DNA of 64,000 bases, from contig VWZX01008613.1 in NCBI GenBank assembly GCA_013399015.1, positions 407,174 through 471,173 of the forward strand, given 5' to 3'. The translations under genes and the position numbers were made by a program. Numbering within the stretch: the first letter of the stretch is position 1; every line of letters begins with the position of its first letter. The notes under the pieces were generated by a model. The model saw only the letters and a program-made list of their open reading frames with translations. It was not told the origin of the DNA and did not search any database. Positions 1-12,490 of the stretch are shown piece after piece. Source of the stretch: Galbula dea (Eukaryota > Chordata > Aves > Piciformes > Galbulidae).

Positions 1-120
1 GTTTGAGTCTCTAAGCAAGCTGCTCTAGTTGCAGATGTCCCTGCTGACTTCAGAGGGATTGGACTAGATGACCTTGAAAGGTCTCTTCTCTGAACCATTC
101 TATGTTTCCATGATTCCATG
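1..120 (+). repeat. CR1 LINE fragment, 3' end, cut by window edge
   Basis: The sequence matches the 3' untranslated end of an avian CR1 element in sense orientation, with the words CTAGTTGCAGATGTCCCTG and GGACTAGATGACCTTGAAAG. It ends in a decayed ATTCTATG-type tail near 120. The 5' part lies outside the window. Confidence 0.85.
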
Positions 121-3009
121 ACTGTTGCAATAGCAGCTTTGGTGACATTCCATGAAATACATGTGTCAAGGGAGTTATCCCAGAGCTAAGTCACAACAGT
201 GCTTCTACTAACTTACCCACCTGGCTGGGAAGTTCATAATTTCTTCTCATATAATACTAATAGCTAGGGTTTTCTAAAGCAGATTATTGTAGTGAATCTC
301 TTCTTCTAATGAGCCAAAATATTTCTTTAGCCCTTGCCATGAAGAGCTCTATGCTTCTGTATCTATAAATAGTGAATGAACATAACAGGACTATAGACCA
401 GCAATTCTCCAACTTTTCTGAACCAAAACCTCTTAATCCCCATAATATTTTGCAGACTGACTGCATCTGTACTTTGTACCTGGTTCTCAATGAACCATGT
501 ACCAAACCTTCATGCATCTAGAGGCCACAGTTTGGGAACCACTGTTCTGGATGGGAACCACTGTTCTAGACTACTGGTTCTTGCCTTTATTGGCAGACAC
601 AAAGCCACTTTGTGGTGAGCACTCCAGGTGACTTCTTCCATGCAACCCCTTTTCATAGCTTCCTTAAACCTCCCTTTGCAAGTACCTGCTCTTCTTCTGT
701 GGCTACTGCAAACAGAAGCCTGGTTTCAAATCACCTGCAAGATAAAAGGTCCTTTTCTATCTTTCACTCTGGTCAGAAACATTGAGAACTTGTATTTTTT
801 TTCCAACTAAAGAGCTTCTCTTGGGAAGTCCTGTAGAAAAGGAATAGAGGGGAATGATTCTCAAGCAAATCATCTAAGGCTTGGAAAAACCACTGTGTTT
901 GCTGGGTTGGACCCAAGACTACTCTTTTTTTTCCAACCCAGAAGTTCTCTTCTCTGCACTTGGTTTTCTAAGAATGTGAACTCACCCACCCCGTCCTGTT
1001 TACAAGCTCATAAATATATAGATCAGATTTGGCTGCAGGGTAGGCCTTGGAAAGGATGAATCCTGCTGGGAACACATGGCATTTTCTGTACAGTGAGACC
1101 AGATCTAAGCTGCAGAAAGGAAAAAGGCAATTTTTCATTCAGCCCAACCCAACTCAAGGAAGAATTCTTCCCCCAGAGCAAAATGCATGAGTTCTGACTT
1201 TAATTTGGGCGGATGAGCATCACCAGGACCCTAACAGAGATAACACCATTGATCTAGAAGGATGCTACAGTGGAAGGCTAACCTAAGCTGATCATTGGCA
1301 ATGTTGGTGGCCCTGAGTCTGGAGAACTTGCTAGTGGCGAGACGCCAGCGCTTGGAGAAGGCGCTATGAGGGGAGGTGTGGGAGGTTCCTCCACATGTTT
1401 CCACTCTGCCGGTCTCAAGGACATTCTGTTTATATCAGAATTGGGCAGACAGCACGTCACTGGCCATGGAGCTTGGCACCACAGCACTCCCAGCCCATGC
1501 CCCCATCCTGGCATGGCTGCTGGCTTGGAGGCATGCTGAGCAGAGTCCTCCAGAGAGCCCTCCTAGAACAGATCCAAGGGTTGCACCGCTCAGACCCAGG
1601 CGCTGTGACGTCGTGGAGGAAAGGGTGGGGAAGAAAGGATGGGGGAGGTTGATATTTTCAGCTCTGATGAAAAATTGGGACTGATTTTGCAGGCTCAGGA
1701 GGGGTTGTTCAAGACCAGCCAGCCAACTTTGTGTTTCTTCTCAGGCTTGGAGGGGAAAATCCTCCAACCCCTGTCCTGTTTCCGTACCCAGCTCCAAAGC
1801 ACAGCCCTTCTGGCTTGGAGCTGGCGTGGAAAATTCTATAGAGCTTCTCATCTCTTGCCTTCTCTTTCTGCTTTTTGGTTTTTAAAACAAAAGCATATTT
1901 CCTTCTTCTCCCCCAAGGTGGAATTACTCAGGGGAGATAACAAAGAGTTGCTCTGTGTCTGTCTGGCCCTGGAAGTCAGCTTTCAGCTGATGCTAAAGCT
2001 CTAAAAACATTGCAGTTCCAAAAGAGACCTTTCCCCTCTCTCAGAAAACAATGGGTCAGTGTAACAGGATTCCAAATATATAACAGGAATGGTGAGATAA
2101 CAGCATCCTCATCACCCCTGACAGTTCCTGAAGCCCTTAACTCAAAGGGATAAAGTCTCCTGTTTAGTGTTGCATTGATTGCCTGTGAAGGATCCCTCTT
2201 GGTCCTTTCCCCCTTCTCCACAGGGGGGGTCCTGCCATCCATCTGAGGTGGCCAGCTGTACATCTCTTATCTGCTTATTTAGCTTATCTCTGTGAGTACA
2301 GGAAGCAGAGATAGGACAAGGGACCAGATTTTGACTGAGGGACATCCAGGCTGTTAACATGGACCCTGGCATGACTTTGACATGGACATAGTGCAGTGAG
2401 TAGCAGAGCCAAGGGATGAACCTGCAGGCAGATCCCTGTTTGGGAGGACTTAGTTGTGGCAGTGCCAAGCACATGGCTAACAAATTAACCCCAGTGCCTT
2501 TTATTTGCTAAGGCTGGTGTGATGATGTGACTGTACTTTGTGCTTGGTGTTTTACAGGCACAGAGTGGTGGGAAAACCAGTCCTCAAAGGGGAAGTTTGC
2601 TACCTAATGCTGGGCAGAGGTTTCCTGCATGCCCACAGCACACAGAGGGTATTGTGCTCCACAAAAAATCCCAGGATTTGTGGTCTACAACAATATGTCA
2701 GGCAGCATGGATGGGAGAGACTGCATGGGTTGCACCACATTAGGAGAGGAGAGAGTTTGTGATGGGCAATCTAGAGCAGTCTCCAGCAGAGCTGGTGCCA
2801 TGATATAACCATCCACAATGGTTTCAGGACCTGTCAGTGGGAAGGGATGACAAGCTCAGAAAACCCAGACTATTGATATTTCTTGCTATCTCAGCAATCC
2901 ACCTGGATGTCATGGCTAAATAGAAAGTAAAGTGACACAAGAGGCAAACACTGGCTGCCTGGTTGTCTTAGCCACACAAGTGAACCTGGGACAAACACAA
3001 GGAGATGCT
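121..3009. other. Non-coding stretch, no gene seen
   Basis: This is inferred intron 1 sequence of mixed composition. Short open frames on both strands overlap each other and have no recognisable domain, so I treat them as chance. No repeat family is recognised. Confidence 0.5.
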
Positions 3010-3236
3010 GGGAAGGATTTCAGATTAGACATAAGGAATAAATTCTTTACTGTGAGGGTGGTGAGACACTGGAACAAGTTGCCCAGGAACTTGTGGATGC
3101 TCCATCCCTGAAAGTGTTCAAGGTCAGGCAGTTTGGAGCTCTGAGTAACCTGATCTAGTTGCAGATGTCCCTGCTGACTGCTAGAGGGTTGTACTAGGTA
3201 GTTTTTGAAGGTCCCTCTCAACTCAAACCATTCTGG
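3010..3236 (+). repeat. CR1 LINE fragment, 3' end
   Basis: Sense-orientation CR1 3' region. It contains the conserved block around GAGGGTGGTGAGACACTGGAACA, then CTAGTTGCAGATGTCCCTG, then GAAGGTCCCTCTCAA. It is strongly 5'-truncated and belongs to the same 3'-end class as the fragment at position 1. Confidence 0.85.
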
Positions 3237-4789
3237 GTCAGCATTCAAACCCATCCTGAAGAGCAGCACATGGGAACATTTTGGTGAAATGGGTCTTCAG
3301 AAGAATACCTTTCCTTCCAGTGACAGCTCATGGCTTGCTACATCCCTCACAGAAAGGCTGTTAAGGCTGTTGGCACAAAGGCATGTGTGATCCACCTAGG
3401 CATAGTGTTTCACTGAGTGTTAGTAATAACAAAACAAGGTTAGTCTCTGAAAGAGCCATGAACAGGAACAGATGAACCAAGGAAGACTGAAAAATAAAGG
3501 TTGCTCCTAGGGGAAATGATGTCCCATTTCAGTTCCACAGAGCAGAAAGGAAGCCAAGGAGACAGAAAATTCTCTGAGGAGCTGTAGGAGACAACACAAA
3601 GGTCTGGAAAACTAGCCTTAGAGTGTGAGATTAAAGGATCTTGATCTATTGGCATGACCCAGGAGAAACTGGGGAAACTTGCTCATGCATTGTAGTGAAA
3701 TACTGAAGAAGCTCTTTCTGATAGCAAGTGTAGATTTAATCTAGTCAAGAATGGTAGAAAAAAAAAAAATCAAGGGTTTGAAGTTATAGCTTCACAAACT
3801 TAGCCTGGAAAGAAAGCAGTCATTTTTAATAGCAACTGGAAAAAGCATAACTAGAGACATGGATTCTCCTTTACTTCCAGTCCTGAGTTAATGCTGAGTG
3901 TCTTTCTAAGGAGAAAAGTGGGTTTGGGAACAGAGGAGTTCAATAAATTACTGAATGAGGTGCTTCAGGTTGCAGTGATCTGTGAATTACAGTAGATAGT
4001 CAGAGCAACCCCTTCCAGCCTTGCAAACTATGGCTATGATTAGCAAACTCCACTCCAAAATGCTGCAGGTATTGAATAGAGAAGAGCTGAATACAGACTC
4101 ATAGTGTCACAGGAGGTCTTCAGATATGAGAAGTGCAAGAACTGTTGGGGAAGCAGTTGGTCTGATCCAGAAATTGCTTTAATTGGGAATAACAGTGAAC
4201 TTCTATTCCCCAGTGCAAGATCTTTCCCTGGGTTTGACACACACATGTGGTGATGTCTCCACTTCTGTGAATTTGATCTTAATTAGAGGGACTGACAATG
4301 AGTCAAGCATCTGTGTCAAGGGGTTTACTAGAGTATAATGAAGGTTTTCCTTGTTGGGGCTCATGTCAACATTTAATTAATTACAATGAGCTACAATGTT
4401 GGTATTTGAGAGCAGTTAGTCTCTCTGCACTCTCACATTGGGAGCTAATATCCTTTGGTGTGTTAGTAATTACCCAGAGCAAACAAAGTTGGGAAGGAAC
4501 AAGCACTGCAGAGCATTTGCTGAGTCCTCCTTTTCAAAGCAAGCTGTGGATGCCATGAGCAGAGTCCTGAGACAGCTTTCAGCAGTTGTTCAGGTACCAG
4601 CAGCATTAAAGCTGCATTCTTTGTGCTGCTGAAAGAATCAGTATGTGGCATGTTAGTACTGCTTTGCAGCTCTGGGGACAGCTGGTGGGAGCAGTCTGGG
4701 ATGTTCTTGTGCTCTACTGTTTGGTGCCTGCCTGCCTACCTTACCTTGTACCTGTGGGGACCATAGCCCTCCTGGGAGTGGGTCTAAGG
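3237..4789. other. Non-coding stretch, no gene seen
   Basis: Unique-looking sequence with a short A run near 3757-3769. No coding exon, RNA gene or repeat is recognised. Confidence 0.5.
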
Positions 4790-5205
4790 ATCTCCAAAGG
4801 AGCTAGAAGTGTTCAGAGAGTTGGGGTTGTTCAGCCTGGAGAAGGGAAGGCTCCAGGGAGACCTCAGTGTAGCCTTGCAGTATTTAAAGGGGGCCTATGA
4901 GAAAGATGGGGAGAGACTTTTTAGCAGGACCTGTTGTGAGAGGCCAAGGGGTGATGGTCTGAAACTAAAAGAGAGAGACTTAGACCAGGTAGAAGGAAGC
5001 CATTTTTTACAGTGAGGGTGGTAAAACACTGTCCCATGTTGTCTAGAGAGGTGGTAGATGTCCTGTCACTGGAACCATTGCAGGTCAGGTTGTTTGAGGC
5101 TCCAAGCAACCTGCTCTAGTTGCTGATGTCCCTGCTAAATGCAAGGGGGTTGGACTAGATGACCTTGAAAACTCCCTTCCAAGCCAAACCATTCTCTGAT
5201 TCTAT
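4790..5205 (+). repeat. CR1 LINE fragment, end of ORF2 and 3' UTR
   Basis: Sense-orientation CR1. The left part corresponds to the C-terminal end of the reverse-transcriptase ORF (GGTTGTTCAGCCTGGAGAAG). It is followed by the 3' UTR with GAGGGTGGTAAAACACTG and GGACTAGATGACCTTGAAAA. Frame breaks make it inactive. Confidence 0.88.
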
Positions 5206-6232
5206 GTATTGATCTAAAACTCCCTGAAAAAGAGCTTTTCCAATAACACTATCTTCTCCTGAGCTGTGAGCTTTACCCTCTCAGTCTGGCAGCAAATGTA
5301 CAACTAAGATCAAGAGGAAAACCCTCAAACAACCAGAAGGACTTACTAAAAAGAACATCTCCCTTCTCTTTCCTACACCTACTGCTTTTCCTCTCTGAGA
5401 CTGTCCTAAGGCATCCATCAAAATGTCTCCTGTCCCCTGTCTGGGGCAAGCAAACAGAAGTATGCAGAAGTCCTTGGCCATTTACATTCCCTTGGGCTGA
5501 GCAACACAGGAGATCAGGCAAATTTGGGAATGTGGAGTGTCTTAAGGTCCCCCAAGTTGACATACTTAGAGCAGGAAGGCTTGAAGAATGAGAAAACCCT
5601 TTCTGGATCTGGGGTGCTTAGGGCTTCCAGATTGCTTGCATTGGATCCAGGAGGCAACCCTGGGTCAGCACAGAGCTGCCAAGGTTTTCACTCTGCTAGG
5701 TGCATGGTTAGAAAGCTATGGAAACTTGGCATGAAACCTCAGCCCTGGAGCTATGAGTAGTGATCAAAGCAGAGGTTGTTCAACCTGGGACATTTCCTCT
5801 TGCTTTTCCAACTGGTGTTTTGCAGTGAAATCCTCCTTCAGTGGCCAGTGGCCAGATCTGCTACTGGGGAATCTCATGAGTTCAGCAGCTACTTAAATGC
5901 TTCTCTTACTGTGGGCCATTGCACCCAGAAGAATGACAAATGCTTTGCAGATGTCCAGGAGGCTGAATCCACTCCCTAAACTTTGCAATGAGAAGGTCAG
6001 ATGAGACAGTTGTATTTGCTGCTGATTCTGGATTGATGTTGGAGAGCACAGGACCTTCTGTCAGGACTGCAGTAATGAAGGAGAAGGGAGAGGCTGCTCA
6101 GATGGAGCTATTTTCCCACCCCCATTTTAACCTCTGCTGAATGATTTTCTTTTTTGTTGTTTTAATTCTTCCTTCCTCACTTCTGTAACTCACCATTTCT
6201 TAGCAACTAAACTCCCAATTTCACAGCATTGG
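5206..6232. other. Non-coding stretch, no gene seen
   Basis: Intronic sequence with no recognisable exon or repeat. Confidence 0.5.
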
Positions 6233-6950
6233 AGAATCACAGAATGGTTTGAGGTTGGAAGGGACCTTTCAAGGTCTAGTCCAACCCCCCTGCAGTCAAG
6301 CAGGGACATCTACAACTAGATCAGGTTGCTCAGAGCCCCAGACAACCTGACCTGGAATGGTTCCAGGGATGGGGTTTCCATCACTTTTCTGGGCAATCTG
6401 TGATGGGGATTCACCACCCTCATCACAAAACATTTCTGCCTTCTACTTAGTTTAAATCTCTCCTCTTTTAGTTTCAAACCATCACCCCTTGCCCTGTCAC
6501 AACAGGTCCTGCTAAGAATCTGTCCCCATCTTTCTTACAGACTCCTTTAAGCACTGCAAGGCTGCTTGAAGGTCTCCCTGGAGCCTTATCTTCTCCAGGC
6601 TCAACAACCCCAACTCTCTCAGCCTGTCCTCAGAGAAGAGGAGTTCCCGCCCTCAGATACAACATTTTTGTGGTCTCCTCTGAACCTGCTCCAGCAGGTC
6701 CATGTCTGTGCTGTGCTGAGGACTCCAGAGCTGACCCCAGCACTGCAGCTGAGGTCTCCCCAGAGCAGAGCAGAGCAGAGGCACAATCCCCTCCCTGGCT
6801 ATGCTGCTGGGGATGCAGCTCAGGACAGGGTTGGCTTCTGGGCTGGGAGCAAACATTGCTGCCTCATCTTCAGCTTTTCACCTACCAGTACCTCCAAGTC
6901 CTTCTCTGTAGAGCTGCTCTCAATCCCTTCATACCCTAGCCTCTACTGAC
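6233..6950 (-). repeat. CR1 LINE fragment, about 0.7 kb
   Basis: Antisense CR1 copy. The 3' end lies at the left (ATCACAGAATGGTTTGAGG, GGTTGGAAGGGACCT). The ORF2 C-terminal region follows to the right, through the words CAGCCTGTCCTCAGAGAAG and CCTTCTCTGTAGAGCTGCTC. It is among the longer copies here. Several frame breaks are present. Confidence 0.9.
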
Positions 6951-8499
6951 CTCCTGTCTTGCCCTTGCACTAAACTATTTAAACAAGAGGAGGAAGAAGT
7001 TGGGTGACAAGTGGTATTCCCCTGGGTGTTGGGTGACAAATCAGTCCAGATTCCACTGATGGACTCTGTGCTCAGGGAATTGGGGGCCTTGTTGGACCAG
7101 CTGGGAGATTGTTCCCCAGCAGAGACCCTGAGATGAAGGTGGCCTCACACTCTGGGACATACGTGCTCCTTTGTTCATTCCTTTCGACCTCCCTTGACTT
7201 GGTTCCCTCAGAGAACCTCTCTGAGGAATAAAGAGGTCTGGTAGCAATTAGCTGCATAAGACAGCTGGTTATGATCTCCTCTTTGATGTCCTGGCACAGA
7301 GCAATCCTTGGATATTCCCTTTGAGAGAGAGGCAATGGTCCAATTTATGACCTAGCTCAGCAGGCTCTTGAGGCTCTCTCAGTATCTGTCCTGGGCATCT
7401 CCATGGCCACAACTTGGTCCTTGTTCCTCATCTCCTGTGGTACAGAGGTCCCATCTGTGGCAAATATGACAAGATGTGGGTGATACCACCTATGCCCAGA
7501 GCCCCAGAGAAGGATTTTGGGGTAACACTGGGAAGAATTTGGCTCCATGGCTGAGCCTGACCTGATACCTGATGCTTGATGCTGCTCCCGTCCCCAAGTG
7601 CACTGAGAACTTGCAGGTCAAACTGACCTCTGTCTGGATTTTGGGATAGCTGAAGGGTGGTTGTTTTTGAAGGGCTGGGTGACATCCTTCCTAACTCTCT
7701 GCCACTGCTAACAGTCATTGACTTTCTTTTGAAATAGGTCATTTGCTCCCCTAAAATAGTTTTTGGGGTCCACAGAGCAACCAAGGTGGATTTCAGTCTG
7801 GGACTTGTTTTGCAAAAGGAAGCCAAAATATGGGTACAACCAAAAAATGTCATGGTTGTTCATACCAATCATTTGAGTCTGCTTTACTATGCAACCTTCT
7901 TCATCATGTTATCCACAAAGATTCCCAAGAGCTTTGCAGGCTGTACTAGGATATGTCTCCTGACACCATTCTCATGCAGCCTGCCAGAAAAAAAAATGAC
8001 ATCTGGTGATGTCAGGGTAAAAAATACATTGATTGCTTCTTTCATTCACTGAAAAGCACAGATTGGAGGAGAGAAACACAAATTGGGATGTAGAGCTAAC
8101 TTGTCACATTATTTTAGCCAAAGCAGATGAAAGAGAATATCTGAAAAAGAAATGCAAAGTTTCACTAGTGAAACTTCACTAAGAAAAGCTTTTCTTTAGG
8201 GGTAGGGAGGAACAGGCAGGCCAAAGTACTTTGGATTAAAATTTGCTTACATTTAATTTATGAACCAAATTTAATCAAAGTACAAAAGCAATTAGGACAC
8301 TGTGGGAGTTTTATCCTCTTCTGTTAACCCAACAATTTATGTTGTTCCTTCAGTAGATCCTACACCTGCAGATAAAGGACCATTAGCAATCTTCTGGATC
8401 CCTCTTGGGTGATCTAATCACCTCCTGGATGTTAACTGCACTACAAATAGACTGTCTTGGTAGGGATAACAGATAAGGACTTCCTCTCATTCTTACATT
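6951..8499. other. Non-coding stretch, no gene seen
   Basis: No family is recognised. A 141-codon minus-strand frame (7853-7428) has no domain I can name. An AATAAA near 7227 is isolated. The 20-bp palindrome at 8157-8176 is listed separately. Confidence 0.45.
8157..8176. repeat. Perfect 20-bp palindrome
   Basis: AAGTTTCACTAGTGAAACTT reads the same on both strands with no spacer. Each half contains GTGAAACT, which resembles an interferon-regulatory-factor half site. Function is unknown and may be absent. Confidence 0.75.
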
Positions 8500-8705
8500 C
8501 TCTGTTGGTTTGTTGTTTTGTTGGTTAGTTTTGGGGATTTTTTTTTTATGTTGTTGGGGTTTTTTTGTTTGTGTTTTAGTTTTTCCCTCAGCCTGTTTTT
8601 ATGTTTGCCTTTTGCTTCTTTGACTTATTGGCTTTTTTGTTTGGTTTCCTTTGGTTTTGTTTTGGTTTTTGTTGTTGTTTTGGGTTTTTTTTTCCCTGTT
8701 TTCTA
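8500..8705 (+). repeat. T/G-rich low-complexity tract
   Basis: About 200 bases made almost wholly of T and G runs on the plus strand, with imperfect TTTTGG/TTGTT units. Translation gives a spurious F/L/V-rich peptide. Confidence 0.8.
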
Positions 8706-8984
8706 ATGGCAATAAACAACTCAACTTGATTTCATTTGTAAACTTTCTCTACATGCTTTCACAGGCATTCCCAGATTTAACAGAAATATCTGTCTGGTAG
8801 AATGCTCTTTGCTCTTTACCAGATATTGGGATAACAAAAGCACAGCTACTCCTTAACACTGATTTCACACATGGGGGTTACTACCAAAATCTGCAGGACC
8901 CAAACTCCAGTATGTCAAAACCTGTCATAGTGTTTCTGGTTTGTGTAGGGAATGAAATGGAGCAACATGCAATAAGGATAACCC
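8706..8984. other. Non-coding stretch
   Basis: Short unique segment between the T/G tract and a CR1 copy. No feature is recognised. Confidence 0.5.
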
Positions 8985-9226
8985 AGGAGAGGATGAAATC
9001 AAGGGAAGACTGGATATCAGGAAAAACTTCTTCCCAGAAAGAGTTGCTAGACATTGGCCCAGGCTGCCCAGGGCAGTGGTGGAGTCACCATCCCTGGAGG
9101 GGTTAAAAAACCATCTAGATGTGGTATTCAGGGCCATAGTTCAGTAGCATGGTGGTGATGGGTTGACAGGTGGACTTGATGATCTTGGAGGTCTCTTCCA
9201 ACCTTAATAATGCTGTGATTCTGTGA
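8985..9226 (+). repeat. CR1 LINE fragment, 3' end
   Basis: Sense CR1 3' end of a different class, recognised by TTCTTCCCAGAAAGAGTTGC, GCCCAGGCTGCCCAGGGCAG, and the end block GATCTTGGAGGTCTCTTCCA followed by a TGCTGTGATTCTGTG tail. Confidence 0.9.
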
Positions 9227-9811
9227 AATCTTGCCAGTGCTGAAACTTTTCTGAGTGACTGACCAGCCTAGCACCAGCAGAACAGGTTAAAAGAGGCATT
9301 CAAAATGGGATGGTGAGGATGCAAGGCTATTTCTTTTCCTTGGTTCCCTGTGAGTTGCTTTATTCTTGAAATACAAGTCACTCCTGGGCTGCAGAAGGAG
9401 GAGGTTAAGAAGACGACATTTGGAAGTGACAAGAAATAGAGGGAGAAAGAAAAATGGAATTTCCCAGATCATTTTTCTGAGGTGCTTGACCTAGTCACCA
9501 TAGAGACCATAAGTGAGCTTTCAAGATGCAGAATGACTCATCTAGCAGGGGAGCAGCATTTCTTAATCCACATTTCAGGACTGGCTGTTGGAGACCTCCT
9601 GGCTTCAAGGAGTGCCCTCTCCAATGACCTAGGAGTAGTTTCCAGCTGATTTTGGAAGGAGAGTCTTTTGGAGAGCTCTTTGTGGAGCAAAAGAACAGTT
9701 GAAAAATCAGCTTATAAAATAAACCTTCTGGTACAGTCTTGAGCATGTACTGGGACATGACAGGTACCATCCATTTATTTTCTTTAGACACTCTTACTTG
9801 GAGATCTCTGT
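9227..9811. other. Non-coding stretch, no gene seen
   Basis: No exon, RNA gene or repeat family is recognised. Confidence 0.5.
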
Positions 9812-9935
9812 GGCATAGAATCATCTAGGTTGGAAAAGACCTTTAAGATGATCAAGTCCAACCATTAATCCAGCACTGCCAAGTCCACCACTAAACCATG
9901 TCCCTCAGCACCACATCTGTACGTGGCTCAGAAGA
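9812..9935 (-). repeat. CR1 LINE fragment, short 3' end
   Basis: Antisense copy beginning ATAGAATCATCTAGGTTGGA and continuing through CACTAAACCATGTCCCTCAG. Only about 120 bases of the 3' end remain. Confidence 0.85.
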
Positions 9936-12204
9936 GTCCAAACCCAGTGCTGACTTAACAGTCAGTGCATCAACCTGCAAAGGTCATGTAGTGGCAATCA
10001 CAAGGGACATCCACCAACATAGTACAAGTGTGGTTGCCTTTTCCATCTCTTCTCCAGGTGGGAAGTTTGATCTACTGCTGCTGTTGCTAAAAGGAACATC
10101 AGGGTTAACACAAAGGACTGCTTACTCAGACACCCATTTGTCTCGTGCACCTTCAAGAGTTCAGGTGTGAAGGGCAAGGTTGGTCTCCCAAAGCATCATC
10201 CCAAAGGAAGATGAGGAGCTGTGAAGGAAGAAGGCACTTGAGGGACTGCCAATACCCTTGGTGAGATGGCAGGCATGATCACATTGCTGGCAATGTTGCT
10301 CTCCAATGGGTTGTCTGAATTCTCCTGTGAGTCACCCAGTTCCACTCTGAGTTGGGTTTTTTCTGCTTGGGTTTTTTTTTGGAGAAAATTATTTTTGTTC
10401 CATATATTAGGCTGCTAATTCAATCACTTGTGGTGTCTCTGAGTGCCTTCTGATGGGTGGGCAGTGACAGTACACAGGGAACAGACCTTTTCCAGCTGAA
10501 CATGGGGAATAAATCCTGACAGGCTGAAGGCCACATTCAGTGTAAACAACCTCCACTTAGCCCCCTACCCCTCAGTGCCTCAAACAGTCTCAGACACTGG
10601 GAAAGTTCTGGTTTAGATGTAAATACTTTCCCTTGCCCTGTCACTGCAGCAGGAAAACAAAACTGCCCACATCCTGATTCCCCTGACCTTTGGGGGAAGT
10701 TCATGGATCATGTAGGAGAGCAGTAGTCATGCTGCCTGTTGGGATCATCAAGGGATGTTAATGAAGCCTAGGAAGAGTCTGCACATCACAAATGTCATGT
10801 TGTGTGTTTCTGAGCTGGCTCTCACATCTCAGCATTAACAGGTGGGCAAAGACCTGAAGGGGTGATGGGACAAGCTTTGTGTGCACCACCACCCTATTCA
10901 ACAGCCTTACCACCACTACATGTGCTGAATGGAGAGGCCAAATCCACCACTGCTGGGTAACTCCATATTTTCCATCTATTTGGTGATCAGATACCATGGC
11001 ACTTGGTCACTTCTCCCTGGTTGCTTTTGTAGGACTGCAGAAGGTATCTGCCAATGCCTGCACTACTATTTCCTACTCCTTTGCCTGATTGTCAGCAGAG
11101 CTGCAGTCTGCTGGCATGTAGATAGCACTGGATGCTCTTCTGTATCCCACATCCATCTGTGTCCACTATTTTGAGCTCCTCTGGGCTAGAAATAGCATTA
11201 CTGTTTGTACAGCACCAAGGACCAAAGAGGCTGAAGCACATGACTAATGGGCTTGTAGCTCATTAAGGATCTCAGCTAGCTCAGCCTGCAGAGAGCCCTG
11301 GAGTGCTGTAGCCATGTGGCATCACTGGAGTGAAGCACAAAAGGTGATTAATCCCAAAGAACTCTGCTTTTGCAAGGCAGGAGGAAGGGAGAGGTGCAGC
11401 ATTTGCAAAACTTTGCTCCTTCTTCCTCTGTCTCTGGGTGAGGAATCTACAAGGAAAGCAAACCCTGTGATGTGCAGCCATTCTGTTTTGTTTCCCTGAG
11501 TGCAATACTGAGGGAGGCAGACAAGCCAGTGGCTGGCTGCCAGCTTGACTTCACAACACATCCTCACAGCTTTCCAGATAATTCCTATGGAAGGGACCCT
11601 GGGAACAGAAATAGCCCATGGCTGAAAAACTTCCCTGGTGCAGTTTGATAAGTGTCTCCCAGAGAACTTGGCTTTAAAGGCAGAGGTTCAAGAGCTGGCA
11701 ACTGCTCTGAACCCAAGTCCTCTACTGTCTGTGCTCAACCTAGGGCACGAAACAACATCATTGCCAGCTTCATCTGGTGACCCAGGGGCTTGACCAGGTC
11801 TCTAAGTCCCTGGATTTTGAGGCTAATGCCCTCCACATTCCCTGTTGTTACCCGTGGGTTGTTTCTCAGTGATCTGTCAGGTTGGGCTGAGGAATCTGCA
11901 GCTGGAAGACAGCCAGGGGTGAGATGTGCCCTGAGCCCCCTGTGCTTGCTACCTCTTCCCCTCAGCCTCTTAGGTGACAATGCCTGGCTCCAGACCTTCC
12001 TCCTGCTGCAGGGAGGGTTTCTGTCCCTTTCCTAGTCATGCTTCCCTAACCCTCTCTTGGCTCATTGCCACAAGACAAGAGCACCATGCCATGAAGATAT
12101 CCCCACTCCTCACTGTCTCTATCCTACAAGTCATCCCTTTTAGGCTTAAGACATGAATTTCCCTCTAAATGAGTTTCCTTGTTACCTTTTCCCCAGCTAA
12201 ATCA
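9936..12204. other. Non-coding stretch, no gene seen
   Basis: Unique-looking intronic sequence with small T-rich runs near 10370. No coding exon or repeat is recognised. Confidence 0.5.
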
Positions 12205-12322
12205 CACCTTTTGAAGGATCTAGAGAAAAGTCTTATGAGGAGCAGCTGAGAGAACTGGGGTTGGTTAGCCTGGAGAAAAGGAGGCTCAGGGGAGACCTTC
12301 TCATTCTCTCCAATTCTCTGCC
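12205..12322 (+). repeat. CR1 LINE fragment, ORF2 end
   Basis: Sense fragment from the end of CR1 ORF2, identified by GAGGAGCAGCTGAGAGAACT and TTAGCCTGGAGAAAAGGAGG. The 3' UTR is missing. Confidence 0.75.
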
Positions 12323-12407
12323 ATCCATGTACCACTGGGAGTAATGGGCAAGGCAGGTTGGGTGTGTCTGGGGTAGGGATTTCTCCCAGCAAATGTGCTG
12401 GCTTTAG

Positions 12408-12490
12408 TTGTTTTTTGGTGGGGGTTTTGTGTTTGTTTGTTTTTTTGTGGTTTTTTTTGGGGGGGGAGGTGTGGTGGTTTTTTTTTCAGC
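12408..12490 (+). repeat. T/G-rich low-complexity tract with G runs
   Basis: Plus-strand T/G tract with runs of five and eight G. Similar in composition to the tract at 8500-8705. Confidence 0.75.

Noticed and set aside
7428..7853. 141-codon minus-strand frame
   Set aside because: No recognisable family, no splice or codon-use support, and it sits in the inferred ADRA1D intron. Kept only as non-coding sequence.
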